Origin: Gracilimonas sp. | GTDB taxonomy: Bacteria; Bacteroidota; Rhodothermia; Balneolales; Balneolaceae | Assembly (NCBI RefSeq): GCF_017641085.1 | Contig: NZ_JAEPPI010000001.1 | Span: 744,001-808,000 of the forward strand | Length of the DNA stretch: 64,000 nucleotides | Reading direction: 5' to 3' | Shown: positions 24,307-33,744 of the stretch, one piece after another | How the letters are laid out: every line of letters starts with the position of its first letter | How positions within the stretch are numbered: position 1 is the stretch's first letter | Translations under genes and position numbers: made by a program | The notes under the pieces: model-generated | The model's database searches: none | What the model saw: only the letters and a program-made list of their open reading frames with translations | Told to the model about the DNA's origin: nothing

Positions 24307-24792
24307 TTATACCATCCCAAAGATATTTGGCCAGACAAAAATAAGGGTTTTTAAGCACAGAAGCGCATACAATCCTGCCAATAAATCATCCGCAAAAATT
24401 CCCCATCCACCCGGCAGATTTTGCACTTTTTTTATCCCTAATGGCTTTAATACGTCAAAAAAGCGAAAGAGCACAAATCCCGTTAATAAAATGATAACAT
24501 GGTGTTCGGTGCTACCGGCCAGGCAAACGGTAAAAAACGTGAGCGATTGACCGGCCCATTCATCCATTACCAACTGGCCCGGGTCTTTGCCGAATGCTTC
24601 CTCAAAATATCCGAATACCCAAAAGCATGTCAGGGAGCATGCAAATGTAATAAGTAAAATCAGCCACGTGGCGTTAAACTGAAGAATGAAATAGAGAGGG
24701 AGCAGCATTATCAAACTTCCGGCGGTTCCGGGTGCTTTTGGAAAAAGACCGGAGTAGCATCCGCTTCCTACAAATAATTTCAGGCCGTTCAC
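24307..24792 (-). CDS. pgpA: PgpA, phosphatidylglycerophosphatase A
   Basis: A 161-residue membrane enzyme. I choose GTG 24792, which overlaps the pgsA stop as GTGA and starts just before the conserved region; the frame extends to TTG 24834. Motifs include GSGCYSGLFPKAPGTAGS near the N-terminus, DPGQLVMDEWAGQSLT and the C-terminal GGWGIFADDLLAGLYA with the acidic residues of the active site. It removes the phosphate from phosphatidylglycerol phosphate, the step after PgsA, whose gene is directly upstream. Confidence 0.92.
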   Translation of the reverse strand: MNGLKLFVGSGCYSGLFPKAPGTAGSLIMLLPLYFILQFNATWLILLITFACSLTCFWVFGYFEEAFGKDPGQLVMDEWAGQSLTFFTVCLAGSTEHHVIILLTGFVLFRFFDVLKPLGIKKVQNLPGGWGIFADDLLAGLYALLCLKTLIFVWPNIFGMV

Positions 24793-25382
24793 GAGGACTG
24801 GTTTTGAGTTTTGAAAAGTTGGCTGTTGCCCCAAATGTACTCAGCACCGGAGTACACGGTAAGTGCCGTTACAAACATCATGACGTAGTACAGCACACCC
24901 GAGTTAAAGAATTGTGCAGCAGCATCAGCAAATTCTATATCGGCTTGTTTAAATACCCCGAGCAGCAAAACTGTATAGAGAAACAGCATTTGGACCATGG
25001 TTTTAGCCTTTGCTGTAAACCGTGTTTTCAGGGGGATTTTTTTACGATTTGCGTACAGCCTGAGCGCAGTAATGAACACATCCCGAATCACTATCAGGAT
25101 AACGGCCCACCATGGAAATTGGGATACATCCAGAAAAGGAAGACAAAAGAAGCCGGCGAAGGTCAGGAATTTATCGGCAAGGGGATCAATGAAAACCCCG
25201 AAATCACTTTCCAGTTGATAGTATCGGGCTATCTTACCGTCAAAGTAATCGGTAACAGCCGCTGTAGCAAAAACTGCGATGCTGAGCGAGCGCCAGATAA
25301 GTTCGTCTTGTATATACATGAACAGGAATATGGGAGCCAGCACCATCCGTATGGTACTCAGTATGTTGGGGATGTTCTTCAT
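24789..25382 (-). CDS. pgsA: PgsA, CDP-diacylglycerol-glycerol-3-phosphate phosphatidyltransferase
   Basis: A 197-residue CDP-alcohol phosphotransferase with several transmembrane helices. The catalytic motif D-G-x2-A-R-x8-G-x3-D-x3-D is seen as DGKIARYYQLESDFGVFIDPLADK. It makes phosphatidylglycerol phosphate from CDP-diacylglycerol. Overlap of its stop with the pgpA GTG gives tight coupling of two successive steps in phosphatidylglycerol synthesis. Confidence 0.92.
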   Translation of the reverse strand: MKNIPNILSTIRMVLAPIFLFMYIQDELIWRSLSIAVFATAAVTDYFDGKIARYYQLESDFGVFIDPLADKFLTFAGFFCLPFLDVSQFPWWAVILIVIRDVFITALRLYANRKKIPLKTRFTAKAKTMVQMLFLYTVLLLGVFKQADIEFADAAAQFFNSGVLYYVMMFVTALTVYSGAEYIWGNSQLFKTQNQSS

Positions 25383-25460
25383 CGATAACTATTCAGCCTT
25401 CTTGTGACCGCCAAACTTACTAAGTAATTCAGACCATAACATGATAGATTTTTTGGTAAT

Positions 25461-25542
25461 AGGTGTTAGATACAAGGTGTTAGGTTTTAGTGAATAAAGT
25501 ATGTACAAAAACCTAACACCTAAAACCTTGCGCCTAACACCT
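25461..25542. repeat. inverted/direct GGTGTTAGG repeat between pgsA and cinA
   Basis: Four copies of the word GGTGTTAG or its complement form imperfect arms: 25461-25488 and 25507-25542, with an 18-base centre. The right arm has seven extra bases. It could fold as a long hairpin on either strand. It looks like a local simple-repeat expansion or a small dispersed element. Confidence 0.6.
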
Positions 25543-25590
25543 GTTAAATAGCTGTGGAAATTGGGCTGGCTAATACGGAATTTAGACCTC

Positions 25591-26877
25591 ATGAAAGTAC
25601 AGATCATCTCCATCGGCAACGAACTTCTTATTGGCGATACCGTTAACACCAACGCATCCTGGCTGGGTGAATTTCTTACAGGTTTGGGCTTCACGGTGAC
25701 ACAGGTTCACACTATCTCAGACGAACTTGATCTCATAAAGAAGACCATTAAAACGGCCATGCAGGAATCAGAGGTGGTGATTTGCACGGGCGGACTTGGC
25801 CCCACTCACGATGATTTGACCAAAAAAGCAGTAGCTGAACTGTTTGATGTGGGATACAAGCTTCATCAAGAGTCGCTTGATTACATTAAATCGCTGTTTG
25901 AGAAACGAAATATTCCTTTCTCAGAGTCGAATTACAGTCAGGCTGAAGTACCGGAAAATGCAGAAGTATTATTCAATAAAGCCGGAACGGCTCCGGGAAT
26001 GTGGTTCGAGGCCGGCAGTTACCTTGCTGTGTTGCCGGGCGTTCCTTATGAAATGAAATACCTGATGAAAAAGCGCGTAGCCCCAAAACTCAGAGAAGCT
26101 TTCGGTGATATTGGCTATTTATACTCTCACTACATTAAAACGGCCGGAATTGGAGAAAGTACACTGAGCGATCAGGTTTTGGGAGATTTGTCGGATTATT
26201 TTGAGAACGGAGTAAGCCTCGCTTTTTTACCCTCGCCCGGTGGAGTAACCCTTCGGCTGAATGGTAAGGGAAGGACTAAGGAAGAAGCAAAAGACAATAT
26301 CCAAAAACTGACCGATGTTATTTACCAAAAAGCGGGTAAGTATATCTACGGAGAGGGAAAAGACTTTTCCATCAGTGAAGCCGTTGGGGAATTATTGAAG
26401 GAAAAAGGACTGAAAATAGCAGTTGCTGAAAGCTGCACAGGCGGACTTATCGCCAACACATTTACAGACGTGGCCGGAAGCAGTGATTACTTTGATGGCG
26501 GAATTGTGTCATATGCGAACCATGTGAAAGTGAAGCAACTTGGTGTTTCTCAGGATGATTTGGACTCTGTGGGAGCCGTGAGTAAAGAAGTGGCATTGCA
26601 AATGGCCAAAGGTGTAGCCGAAAAACTGGACACCGAAATCGGAATTTCCACAACGGGAATTGCCGGGCCCGGCGGCGGTACCGAAGAAAAACCGGTTGGA
26701 ACGGTTTGGATGGGGTATTATCAAAAGGATGGAGCACATTTTGCGATTAAAGCGATGTTTACCAAAGACCGGCACATGAATAAAGAACGGACAAAAATGG
26801 TGCTGCTCGAAATAATCCGCCGTACCTTAAAGGGAATTGATACGATGCCCTATGATCTTAAAAAGCAACTTCCTTGA
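25591..26877 (+). CDS. cinA: CinA, competence/damage-inducible protein (NMN amidohydrolase)
   Basis: A 428-residue protein from ATG 25591 (MKVQIISIGNELLIGD); ten extra codons upstream lack similarity. The N-terminal MoaB/MogA-like domain has CTGGLGPTHDD, and the C-terminal CinA/PncC domain has VAESCTGGLIANTFTDVAGSS and STTGIAGPGGGTEEKPVGTVW. PncC-type domains deamidate NMN in NAD recycling; the N-terminal domain hydrolyses ADP-ribose in characterised homologues. Its TGA stop overlaps the TTG start of the next gene. Confidence 0.92.
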   Translation: MKVQIISIGNELLIGDTVNTNASWLGEFLTGLGFTVTQVHTISDELDLIKKTIKTAMQESEVVICTGGLGPTHDDLTKKAVAELFDVGYKLHQESLDYIKSLFEKRNIPFSESNYSQAEVPENAEVLFNKAGTAPGMWFEAGSYLAVLPGVPYEMKYLMKKRVAPKLREAFGDIGYLYSHYIKTAGIGESTLSDQVLGDLSDYFENGVSLAFLPSPGGVTLRLNGKGRTKEEAKDNIQKLTDVIYQKAGKYIYGEGKDFSISEAVGELLKEKGLKIAVAESCTGGLIANTFTDVAGSSDYFDGGIVSYANHVKVKQLGVSQDDLDSVGAVSKEVALQMAKGVAEKLDTEIGISTTGIAGPGGGTEEKPVGTVWMGYYQKDGAHFAIKAMFTKDRHMNKERTKMVLLEIIRRTLKGIDTMPYDLKKQLP

Positions 26878-28847
26878 AGAAACTGACCGCTTTCCATATC
26901 GTTTTGCTGCTCCTTTGGATCCCTGCACTCGGGCAGGTCGCTGATTCAGCGGCGGTTGACTCCACCCAATCTCAACTAACCGCATCTGATTCTCTTTCCA
27001 CTTCACCCCGGGATACCACCCTTCAGAAAAAAGAAGAAAAACCGGAACCCGGACAGGTTACCCCGTGGAGAGAACTCGCGCCAACCGGTTCAACCCGGAT
27101 TACTAATGACAGTCTTATGAGGTGGCAAGTCTGGCCAAACTGGGGAGATTTTCAGGCATACCGGCGTGATGTGATTTCATTCAGGCAAGGTACTAATGGG
27201 CGGGTAGATGCCTTTCATATAAATGGATATCAGCCTTTGGAACAGCAGCTGGAAATGGAAGGACTTTCACTGAATAATCCGGTTACCGGGCTGCCAAATT
27301 ACAACCTGGTTCCGCATCGCAAAATTGGGTTAGCTTCAGAGTCGTGGGAGGGAAATTATTATTCTGATATCAGGCTGCGGGATTATTACATCATTAAGCC
27401 CATCAGTTACCTCAATTATGATGAGGCCACCGGGAGCTACCGAAATCTGGAATTTATGGTTGCCCAAAACTTTTCTGAGCGGACCAATGTGGAGATTTCT
27501 TATTGGGACCGAAGAGGCGGAGGTTATTACCCAAACAGTGAAATAAGCGGAAGTCAGGTGGTTGGGAGAGTGTATCATCACCTGAATGACCGATATTTGA
27601 TCAGGGGAATGTATTTACGAAATCAGTTGAGTAACGATGAACCGTTTGGCTACAACGTGGGAGACCCGGCTACTTTTCCTTTCGATGAATTCACCTCGGT
27701 TCCAAACAGCACGTCCGGAAAATCTGAGTTTACGAGATGGGATTTAATCGGAGGCATTTATCATCGCAAAGATACATCCTCGGCTGAAGACGGTGGGCTT
27801 GAAATCTCCATGACCAAAAACAAAAAATCACTGCGATTTACCGGAGATACTTTAAGATGGGATCTCAGAACGATAGGTGGAAGGTTATTCAAAGAATTTA
27901 AATGGAGCGACCTGAGTGTACGGGGTGAAGTCAATGCCCAAAACTATACGGCAGAAGATGATTTTGTGTTATCGGAAAACAGCTGGACGGAAATAAAAGG
28001 AGAAGGCACTATAGGTTATGAGATTTTAGAGGGTTCAGAACTGTATGGAAAAGCCAGAGTCACAAACCGCACTGAAGGATCTTTTGGGCAGGATTTCACG
28101 GTTGGAATAAATTCGCTGATTTCAAGAAAACACCGAGTGAATGTCAGTGCCTCAAGGTACAGCCGTATGCCCACAATGCAAGCATTGTACTGGCAGTCTA
28201 AGAATTATGCAGGGAACCCCGATCTTGAGAATGAAGAAGGTATTTCTGCAGCTGCAAGCTTGGATGTGAGTTTGTTCCCAACACTTACAGTGGGCGTTTC
28301 CGGAAGGGTGAAATCTGCCGAGAATGCCACTTTTTTGAGCCCTGACAGTACATTTTCAAACAGCGGAAGTTTCACCCAGCTGAGTGGAACGGCGTATGCC
28401 CGGTTCGAAAACCACCGGTTTGAAATAGAGAGTTCGGCATCGGCCCAGCAGTTTGATTACGATAATACGGGAAGTAATGTCGCTGCCCTCAATCACCGGG
28501 ATCAGATTATTTGGCTAAGAAACTCAGCTTTCGTAAAAGGCTATATATTTGATCGGGCCGCCTATCTAAAAATTGGTGTAAAAACCTTATTATCTCCTAC
28601 CTTTTACTCGGCTCGTACCTATAACACCGGGTTAAGCTACTGGCAGGGAAACAGTTCCTATCAGCAGCTTCCTCCGTTCTTTCGCTTGGATGGGGAACTT
28701 TCGGCGCGGGTACGGGGAATAATGGTAGTAATGAGGTGGGAAAATGCGCTTGACGGATTAGGACAGGCGGGCTACTTTGAGGCGGCCGGATTTCCGATGC
28801 CTCCACGACGGTTAATTGTAGGAATAAGAGCACAATTCAGAAATTAA
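26874..28847 (+). CDS. outer-membrane beta-barrel (putative porin / plugless TonB-receptor-like)
   Basis: A 657-residue protein starting with TTG 26874 that overlaps cinA as TTGA. A signal peptide (ending PALGQ) is followed by a low-complexity Ser/Thr/Asp stretch and then amphipathic strands with aromatic girdles, ending in a beta signal (RRLIVGIRAQFRN). Strands such as YGKARVTNRTEGSFGQDFTV and the closing FRLDGELSARVRG resemble TonB-dependent receptor barrels, but no clear plug or TonB box is visible. Substrate unknown. It lies in a plus-strand run cinA, barrel, ftsX, dacB, whose functions otherwise concern the envelope. Confidence 0.65.
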   Translation: MKKLTAFHIVLLLLWIPALGQVADSAAVDSTQSQLTASDSLSTSPRDTTLQKKEEKPEPGQVTPWRELAPTGSTRITNDSLMRWQVWPNWGDFQAYRRDVISFRQGTNGRVDAFHINGYQPLEQQLEMEGLSLNNPVTGLPNYNLVPHRKIGLASESWEGNYYSDIRLRDYYIIKPISYLNYDEATGSYRNLEFMVAQNFSERTNVEISYWDRRGGGYYPNSEISGSQVVGRVYHHLNDRYLIRGMYLRNQLSNDEPFGYNVGDPATFPFDEFTSVPNSTSGKSEFTRWDLIGGIYHRKDTSSAEDGGLEISMTKNKKSLRFTGDTLRWDLRTIGGRLFKEFKWSDLSVRGEVNAQNYTAEDDFVLSENSWTEIKGEGTIGYEILEGSELYGKARVTNRTEGSFGQDFTVGINSLISRKHRVNVSASRYSRMPTMQALYWQSKNYAGNPDLENEEGISAAASLDVSLFPTLTVGVSGRVKSAENATFLSPDSTFSNSGSFTQLSGTAYARFENHRFEIESSASAQQFDYDNTGSNVAALNHRDQIIWLRNSAFVKGYIFDRAAYLKIGVKTLLSPTFYSARTYNTGLSYWQGNSSYQQLPPFFRLDGELSARVRGIMVVMRWENALDGLGQAGYFEAAGFPMPPRRLIVGIRAQFRN

Positions 28848-28848
28848 T

Positions 28849-29733
28849 ATGAGTCTAAAATATATAGTAAAGGAAGGATTTACAGGAATCAAAAGGGCCA
28901 AACTCGCGGCTACTACATCCATACTTTCCCTGTTTATCGCGGTGCTTTTATTGGGTGTTCTTACCCGGATTGGTTTCAATATCTACAGTCAGGCCATGTC
29001 TATCAAAGATCTGATTGAAGTGGAAGTCTTTTTGTTTGATGTGGATGAACGCACAACCAATCAGATCCGGCAGGAACTGGAGCAAGAAGAGCTGGTTCAG
29101 GAAGTAACTTATATTTCCAAAGACAGTGCTTCCGCTATTATGCGAAAAGAATTTGGAGCTGGGGTCGAAGAATTAGCGGAGCTGAATTTTTTACCGGCTT
29201 CATTCCGGTTGAGCGTGGATACCGACGCCGGCGCGGATAAAATCGAGACGATGGTTTCTCAGCTCAGAAATTTACGCGGAGTTGATGAAATTGAATACAA
29301 TGCGGCTTTACTGCGGGTGATGGAATCGAACCTGAATACGTTCACCTTTATTGGTGGAGGGATAGCTTTACTAATCCTGCTGGCAGCTTTAATCCTGGTA
29401 TATAATACCATTCGCCTTACCATTTATGCCAAGCGTGATTTAATCCGTGCTATGAAGCTGGTAGGGGCCACCAACAAGTTTATTCGAAGTCCTTTTATCG
29501 TAGAGGGAATCCTCCAGGGATTGATAGCCGGGGGACTGGCCGTGATTTGTGTCTTCTTTATTTTCGAATTTGCCATTCCTTTTTACCTGGCTGATCTGGG
29601 CACGCTCAGCTGGCCTTTTGGAAGATGGTACTTCCTGGTGGGAGCCATGCTGGTTCTGTCTCTGCTGATGGGCTGGTGGGGAAGTCGCTGGGCCGCCCGT
29701 CGCTTTATTCAGGAAACCTATATCTCCGGCTGA
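28849..29733 (+). CDS. ftsX: FtsX, ABC-type cell-division permease
   Basis: A 294-residue inner-membrane protein with an N-terminal transmembrane helix, an extracytoplasmic domain (about 45-160, LIEVEVFLFDVDERTTNQIRQ) and three C-terminal helices of the FtsX/MacB permease type, with LVYNTIRLTIYAKRDLIRAMKLVGAT. FtsX works with the ATPase FtsE to activate peptidoglycan hydrolases at the septum. No ftsE is adjacent, as is usual in Bacteroidota. The next gene, a PBP4-type carboxypeptidase, fits a cell-wall group. Confidence 0.9.
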   Translation: MSLKYIVKEGFTGIKRAKLAATTSILSLFIAVLLLGVLTRIGFNIYSQAMSIKDLIEVEVFLFDVDERTTNQIRQELEQEELVQEVTYISKDSASAIMRKEFGAGVEELAELNFLPASFRLSVDTDAGADKIETMVSQLRNLRGVDEIEYNAALLRVMESNLNTFTFIGGGIALLILLAALILVYNTIRLTIYAKRDLIRAMKLVGATNKFIRSPFIVEGILQGLIAGGLAVICVFFIFEFAIPFYLADLGTLSWPFGRWYFLVGAMLVLSLLMGWWGSRWAARRFIQETYISG

Positions 29734-29761
29734 TCAGGATTAACTTAGATAACCATTTTTT

Positions 29762-31147
29762 ATGCTTTTTTTGAAACGTACGCCTTTATTTTTTCTACTG
29801 CCTTTGTTGTTGTTAACGGGCTGCAAAAGTACAGAACCAATGGGTGAGGAATTGCGCCCTGTACAGGAAGAGCGTTCCCCATTAGCATTAATATTTGATT
29901 CCTCAACTATCTTTTCTGATAATTTTACCGGATTTGTTCTACATGATCCAGAGAATGACACAACGCTCTTCCAAAGATATGCCGATAAGTATTTTACACC
30001 GGCATCCAATACCAAACTTTTCACTTTCTATGCGGCTCTTAAACAATTGCCCGACTCTCTGCCGGCTCTTGAATATATCATTAACGGGGATTCGCTCATT
30101 TTTTGGGGAACCGGTGACCCTACATTCCTGCACCCGGATTTCAGTGATACAACGGCATATTCTTTTTTAAAAAAAACTCCGTATGAGCTGTATTATTCTG
30201 ATAATCATTACGAAGATGAGCTGTTAGGTCCTGGCTGGGCCTGGGGAGATTATCAATACTACTATTCGACAGAAAAAAGCCCGTTTCCGATGTATGGAAA
30301 CGTAGCCGAGATAGAGATTCAGGAAATCAGCCAGACCAAGATCGCTGAAAATGAAGAAGGCTATATCATTAAGCCGGAGTACTTCAGATCCAGTATCGAG
30401 ATGGCCGAACAGCGACCGGGAAAGGAATCTCCGTTCTTGTACCGGGATTTCAACTATAATACCATTGAGTACAGCCCGAAGGCAGACACTATTCAATACA
30501 CCAGCTATCGACCATTCCACTACACGCCGGAGCTTATAACAAGTTTGCTTAGTGATACACTGAACAAGAAGGTAAACTATGTAGATCGGGTTAGGCCGGA
30601 AAATGTGAATCGATTATATGGAAATGAAAAAGACACAGTGCTTACCCGTATGCTGCAGCCCAGTGATAACTTTTTGGCCGAACAGTTACTGTTGAATATC
30701 GCCGCTGAACAGAATCTTCCTATGAATTCCGGAGCTGTAATTGCAAACACATCGGCAGAGTTTTTTAATGATTTCAGTAAAGAGCCGGTTTGGAGAGACG
30801 GTTCCGGGCTATCCCGTTATAATATGTTCACTCCAACAAATATGGTGGAGTTACTAAAGCTTATCGACCGGGAGTTTGAAAAGGACTCATTGCTGTTTCG
30901 CCATCTTCCGGCTGGAGGGGAATCAGGAACCATCAGAAGTTGGTATGCGCACAGGGAAGGAGGGGAGCCGTATGTTTTTGCGAAGACGGGAACTCTGAGT
31001 AATAATCACTGCCTTAGCGGCTACTTAATTACGAGAACCGGGCGAAAGCTGATCTTCTCATTTATGAACAACCACTATGTTACTTCCTCGGGTGTGGTGA
31101 AAGAAGAGATGGAAAAAGTGCTTTGGTTTATTCACCAAAACTATTGA
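29762..31147 (+). CDS. dacB: D-alanyl-D-alanine carboxypeptidase / PBP4 (S13), lipoprotein
   Basis: A 461-residue S13 peptidase. The N-terminus has a lipobox LLTGC (Cys21), so it is probably a lipoprotein. Active-site motifs are SxxK as Ser82-Asn-Thr-Lys85, SxN in DGSGLSRYNM and KTG in FAKTGTLSNNHC. It trims pentapeptides or cleaves cross-bridges in peptidoglycan. The gene follows ftsX by 28 bases. The usual large insertion between SxxK and SxN is present. Confidence 0.9.
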   Translation: MLFLKRTPLFFLLPLLLLTGCKSTEPMGEELRPVQEERSPLALIFDSSTIFSDNFTGFVLHDPENDTTLFQRYADKYFTPASNTKLFTFYAALKQLPDSLPALEYIINGDSLIFWGTGDPTFLHPDFSDTTAYSFLKKTPYELYYSDNHYEDELLGPGWAWGDYQYYYSTEKSPFPMYGNVAEIEIQEISQTKIAENEEGYIIKPEYFRSSIEMAEQRPGKESPFLYRDFNYNTIEYSPKADTIQYTSYRPFHYTPELITSLLSDTLNKKVNYVDRVRPENVNRLYGNEKDTVLTRMLQPSDNFLAEQLLLNIAAEQNLPMNSGAVIANTSAEFFNDFSKEPVWRDGSGLSRYNMFTPTNMVELLKLIDREFEKDSLLFRHLPAGGESGTIRSWYAHREGGEPYVFAKTGTLSNNHCLSGYLITRTGRKLIFSFMNNHYVTSSGVVKEEMEKVLWFIHQNY

Positions 31148-31160
31148 ATTGATCAGTAAA

Positions 31161-31667
31161 TCAGGATTCTTTCAGGTCGGCTAACTTGCTTCCTTTTTCC
31201 TGCCTTTTTTTGCAAGCTTCTTTATCGCTGCAGGTACCAAAGAAGTGGAGGGAATGTCCGTCAATATCCATATCGTGAATTTCTGAGAGCATACGCTGTA
31301 TTTCTCCAATACGGGGATCGCAGAATTCAAGCACATGTCCACAGTCGCGGCAAATGATATGATCGTGTTGTTGATAGGCATAGGCACGCTCATAATAGTA
31401 CTGGCTCTTCCCGAATTGCTGACGCTGAACCAAACCACATTCCACCAAAAGATCAAGGGTGTTATACACCGTTGCACGAGACACCCGGGTGCCGGCTTCC
31501 TTCATTCTGAAAAAGATATCATCGGCGTCAAAGTGCCCGTCGGCAGTGTAAATCTCTTCCAGAACCATGAAACGTTCTGGAGTCTGCCGTTGATTCCTTT
31601 CTTTAAGGTAGGAGCGAAAAATCTCCTTTACTAAATTTACAGTATCTTCGTGTGCTGGATGTGCCAT
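31161..31667 (-). CDS. Fur-family metalloregulator
   Basis: A 168-residue Fur-family protein: winged helix (RQTPERFMVLEEIY, VSRATVYNTLDLLVECGLV), a His-rich hinge (YAYQQHDHIICRDCGHVLEF) with CxxC, and a C-terminal CSDKEACKK pair that would complete a structural zinc site. Fur, PerR and Zur cannot be separated by eye; the single gene stands divergent from the acyl-CoA synthetase gene. The N-terminal extension of about 15 residues and the lack of adjacent metal transporters leave the metal undecided. Confidence 0.9.
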   Translation of the reverse strand: MAHPAHEDTVNLVKEIFRSYLKERNQRQTPERFMVLEEIYTADGHFDADDIFFRMKEAGTRVSRATVYNTLDLLVECGLVQRQQFGKSQYYYERAYAYQQHDHIICRDCGHVLEFCDPRIGEIQRMLSEIHDMDIDGHSLHFFGTCSDKEACKKRQEKGSKLADLKES

Positions 31668-31786
31668 AACTTCAATTAATTTACGCTGTAATATACGATA
31701 TGTAAACTTGCTTTTGAAACCCGTGCTTTTGATTTCAAGAGTATTATATTTCGGGCGCAGTTATCTATGGAATAAATTTAATCAAT

Positions 31787-33664
31787 ATGCCTACAATAGT
31801 CCCTTTTGAAACACTGACTGAATTATTCTTGAATCTATCCCGCAAATACGACGGAGCTGAGAAAGCTCAGTTTTATTTCAAGCCCAACCCGGATTCTGAA
31901 TACCAACCTATTTACTGGGAACAGGTTACTGATGATGTCTATTCTATAGCCGCTTACCTGATTGAGCAGGGTGTAGAAAAAGGAGACCGTGTCGGGATTT
32001 TAAGCGAGAACCGCTACGAATGGGCCGCTATCGATCTTGCCATTCAGCTGGTGGGTGGCATAAATGTTTCGTTATATACAACGCTTCCGCCGGCGCAGTG
32101 CGAGTACATTTTGCAGGATTCCGGAGCAAAAATATTCTTTGTATCAACCGGACTTCAGCTCAAAAAGGCGGTCGAAATTTTCGATAACTGCGACGATCTG
32201 AAAGAAGTAATTGCCTTCGATGTTCCAAAACTCGAGCATTTGATGGAAGAAAGTTATGTGAAGATGTTCGACGATATGCTGATTGAAGGCGGTAAGCATC
32301 TTGAAGAACACAGGGACACCATCAAGAAGAGAACGATGGAAGTAGAGCCGGAAGATGTAGCTACTTTAATTTATACGTCCGGCACCACGGGTAAGCCAAA
32401 GGGTGCTATGCTTACCCATCATAATATTGTTAGTAATGTAAAGGCAGCTACTCAGCACATTTACTGGGATGATAATGACAGACTGCTTTCCTTTTTACCA
32501 CTGTGCCATTCATTTGAACGCACGGCCGGCTATTATGCCATGATTTCCTCCGGTGTTGAGGTTTACTATGCGGAAAGTGTGGATACCGTTTCCAAAAACA
32601 TGCCCGAGGCCAAGCCCACTATTATGATTAGTGTGCCCCGCCTTTTTGAGAAGATGTACAACCTGATTGTGAAAAGTGTGGAAGAGGGCAGTGATACCAA
32701 AAAGAAAATATTTAACTGGGCTGTTGAAACCGGTCGCAAGTATTCTGAAGGAAAGCGCGGGCTGGTTACCCTTCAAAAGAAAATAGCTGACAAACTGGTT
32801 TTTGATAAGCTGAAAGAACGTACGGGAGGGCATGTTCGCCTGTTTGTTTCAGGTGGTGCTGCACTACCTCCTGAGATTGATACGTTTTTCCAGTGTGCGG
32901 GGATGAATATCCTTCAGGGATATGGATTAACAGAAACATCACCCGTAATGGCTGCCAATAAGCCCGGTCAGGAGAAAGTAGGTGCAGTTGGAACCATTAT
33001 ACCGGGCGTCACCGTGGGAATCCAAAGTCTTCAGGATGGTAAATTGCTGGCCCAGATTAGCGGAGAAGATTATCCAACCAATACCAGTTCTGAGGCCGGT
33101 GAAATTCTCTGTAAAGGACCGAACGTGATGAAAGGGTACTGGAACAATGAGGAAGCCACCAAGGAGATGATAGACGATGATGGGTGGCTTCATACCGGAG
33201 ATGTCGGCAAGTTTGATGAAGGATTCCTGAAAATAACCGATCGCATCAAGCACATGATTGTAAATGCGGGTGGTAAGAACATCTATCCGGGACCTATTGA
33301 GGATCTTTTCAAAACCAGTAAGTGGATTGATCAGATTGTAGTTGTGGGAGAAGCACAGAATTTCATGGCCGCTATTATAGTACCTGACTTTGAAGTGGTC
33401 GGGAAGTTTGCTAAAGAGCAGGGACTCAAGTTCTCAAACAACGAAGAGCTTATTGAGCTGGACGAAGTGAAGGATATCTACAAGAAAGAGATTCGCTCGT
33501 TTTCCAAGGAACTGGCCTCCCATGAAAAAATCCGCGACTTCCGCCTGGTACCCAACGAATTCACCGTAGAAACAGGGGAAATTACTCCAACCCTGAAAGT
33601 AAAACGACGGGTGATTTCTGATAAGTACGGTCATCTGATTGAGGATATTTTTAAGGATGACTAA
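31787..33664 (+). CDS. long-chain acyl-CoA synthetase (AMP-binding, FadD15-like)
   Basis: A 625-residue adenylate-forming enzyme. The P-loop TLIYTSGTTGKPKGAMLTH, the A5 motif GYGLTETSPVM, the A7 segment DGWLHTGDVGKFDEG and the C-terminal KVKRRVISDKY are in order. It activates long fatty acids to acyl-CoA for phospholipid synthesis or beta-oxidation. The central insertion of about 70 residues with KKKIFNWAVETGRKYSEGKRG is typical of the bacterial FadD15/FAA group. A terminator follows at 33692-33717. It is monocistronic. Confidence 0.92.
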   Translation: MPTIVPFETLTELFLNLSRKYDGAEKAQFYFKPNPDSEYQPIYWEQVTDDVYSIAAYLIEQGVEKGDRVGILSENRYEWAAIDLAIQLVGGINVSLYTTLPPAQCEYILQDSGAKIFFVSTGLQLKKAVEIFDNCDDLKEVIAFDVPKLEHLMEESYVKMFDDMLIEGGKHLEEHRDTIKKRTMEVEPEDVATLIYTSGTTGKPKGAMLTHHNIVSNVKAATQHIYWDDNDRLLSFLPLCHSFERTAGYYAMISSGVEVYYAESVDTVSKNMPEAKPTIMISVPRLFEKMYNLIVKSVEEGSDTKKKIFNWAVETGRKYSEGKRGLVTLQKKIADKLVFDKLKERTGGHVRLFVSGGAALPPEIDTFFQCAGMNILQGYGLTETSPVMAANKPGQEKVGAVGTIIPGVTVGIQSLQDGKLLAQISGEDYPTNTSSEAGEILCKGPNVMKGYWNNEEATKEMIDDDGWLHTGDVGKFDEGFLKITDRIKHMIVNAGGKNIYPGPIEDLFKTSKWIDQIVVVGEAQNFMAAIIVPDFEVVGKFAKEQGLKFSNNEELIELDEVKDIYKKEIRSFSKELASHEKIRDFRLVPNEFTVETGEITPTLKVKRRVISDKYGHLIEDIFKDD

Positions 33665-33691
33665 ACCAGGTAACCCTAATCCATTGCAATA

Positions 33692-33717
33692 AAAAAGGCC
33701 TCATTTGAGGCCTTTTT
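33692..33717. terminator. bidirectional terminator between fadD-like and ctp genes
   Basis: Perfect 11-base-pair stem (33692-33702 with 33707-33717), ATTT loop, flanked by A and T runs. It serves the two convergent genes. Confidence 0.9.
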
Positions 33718-33744
33718 AGTTTAAATAAATTTCAGAATGAACGG

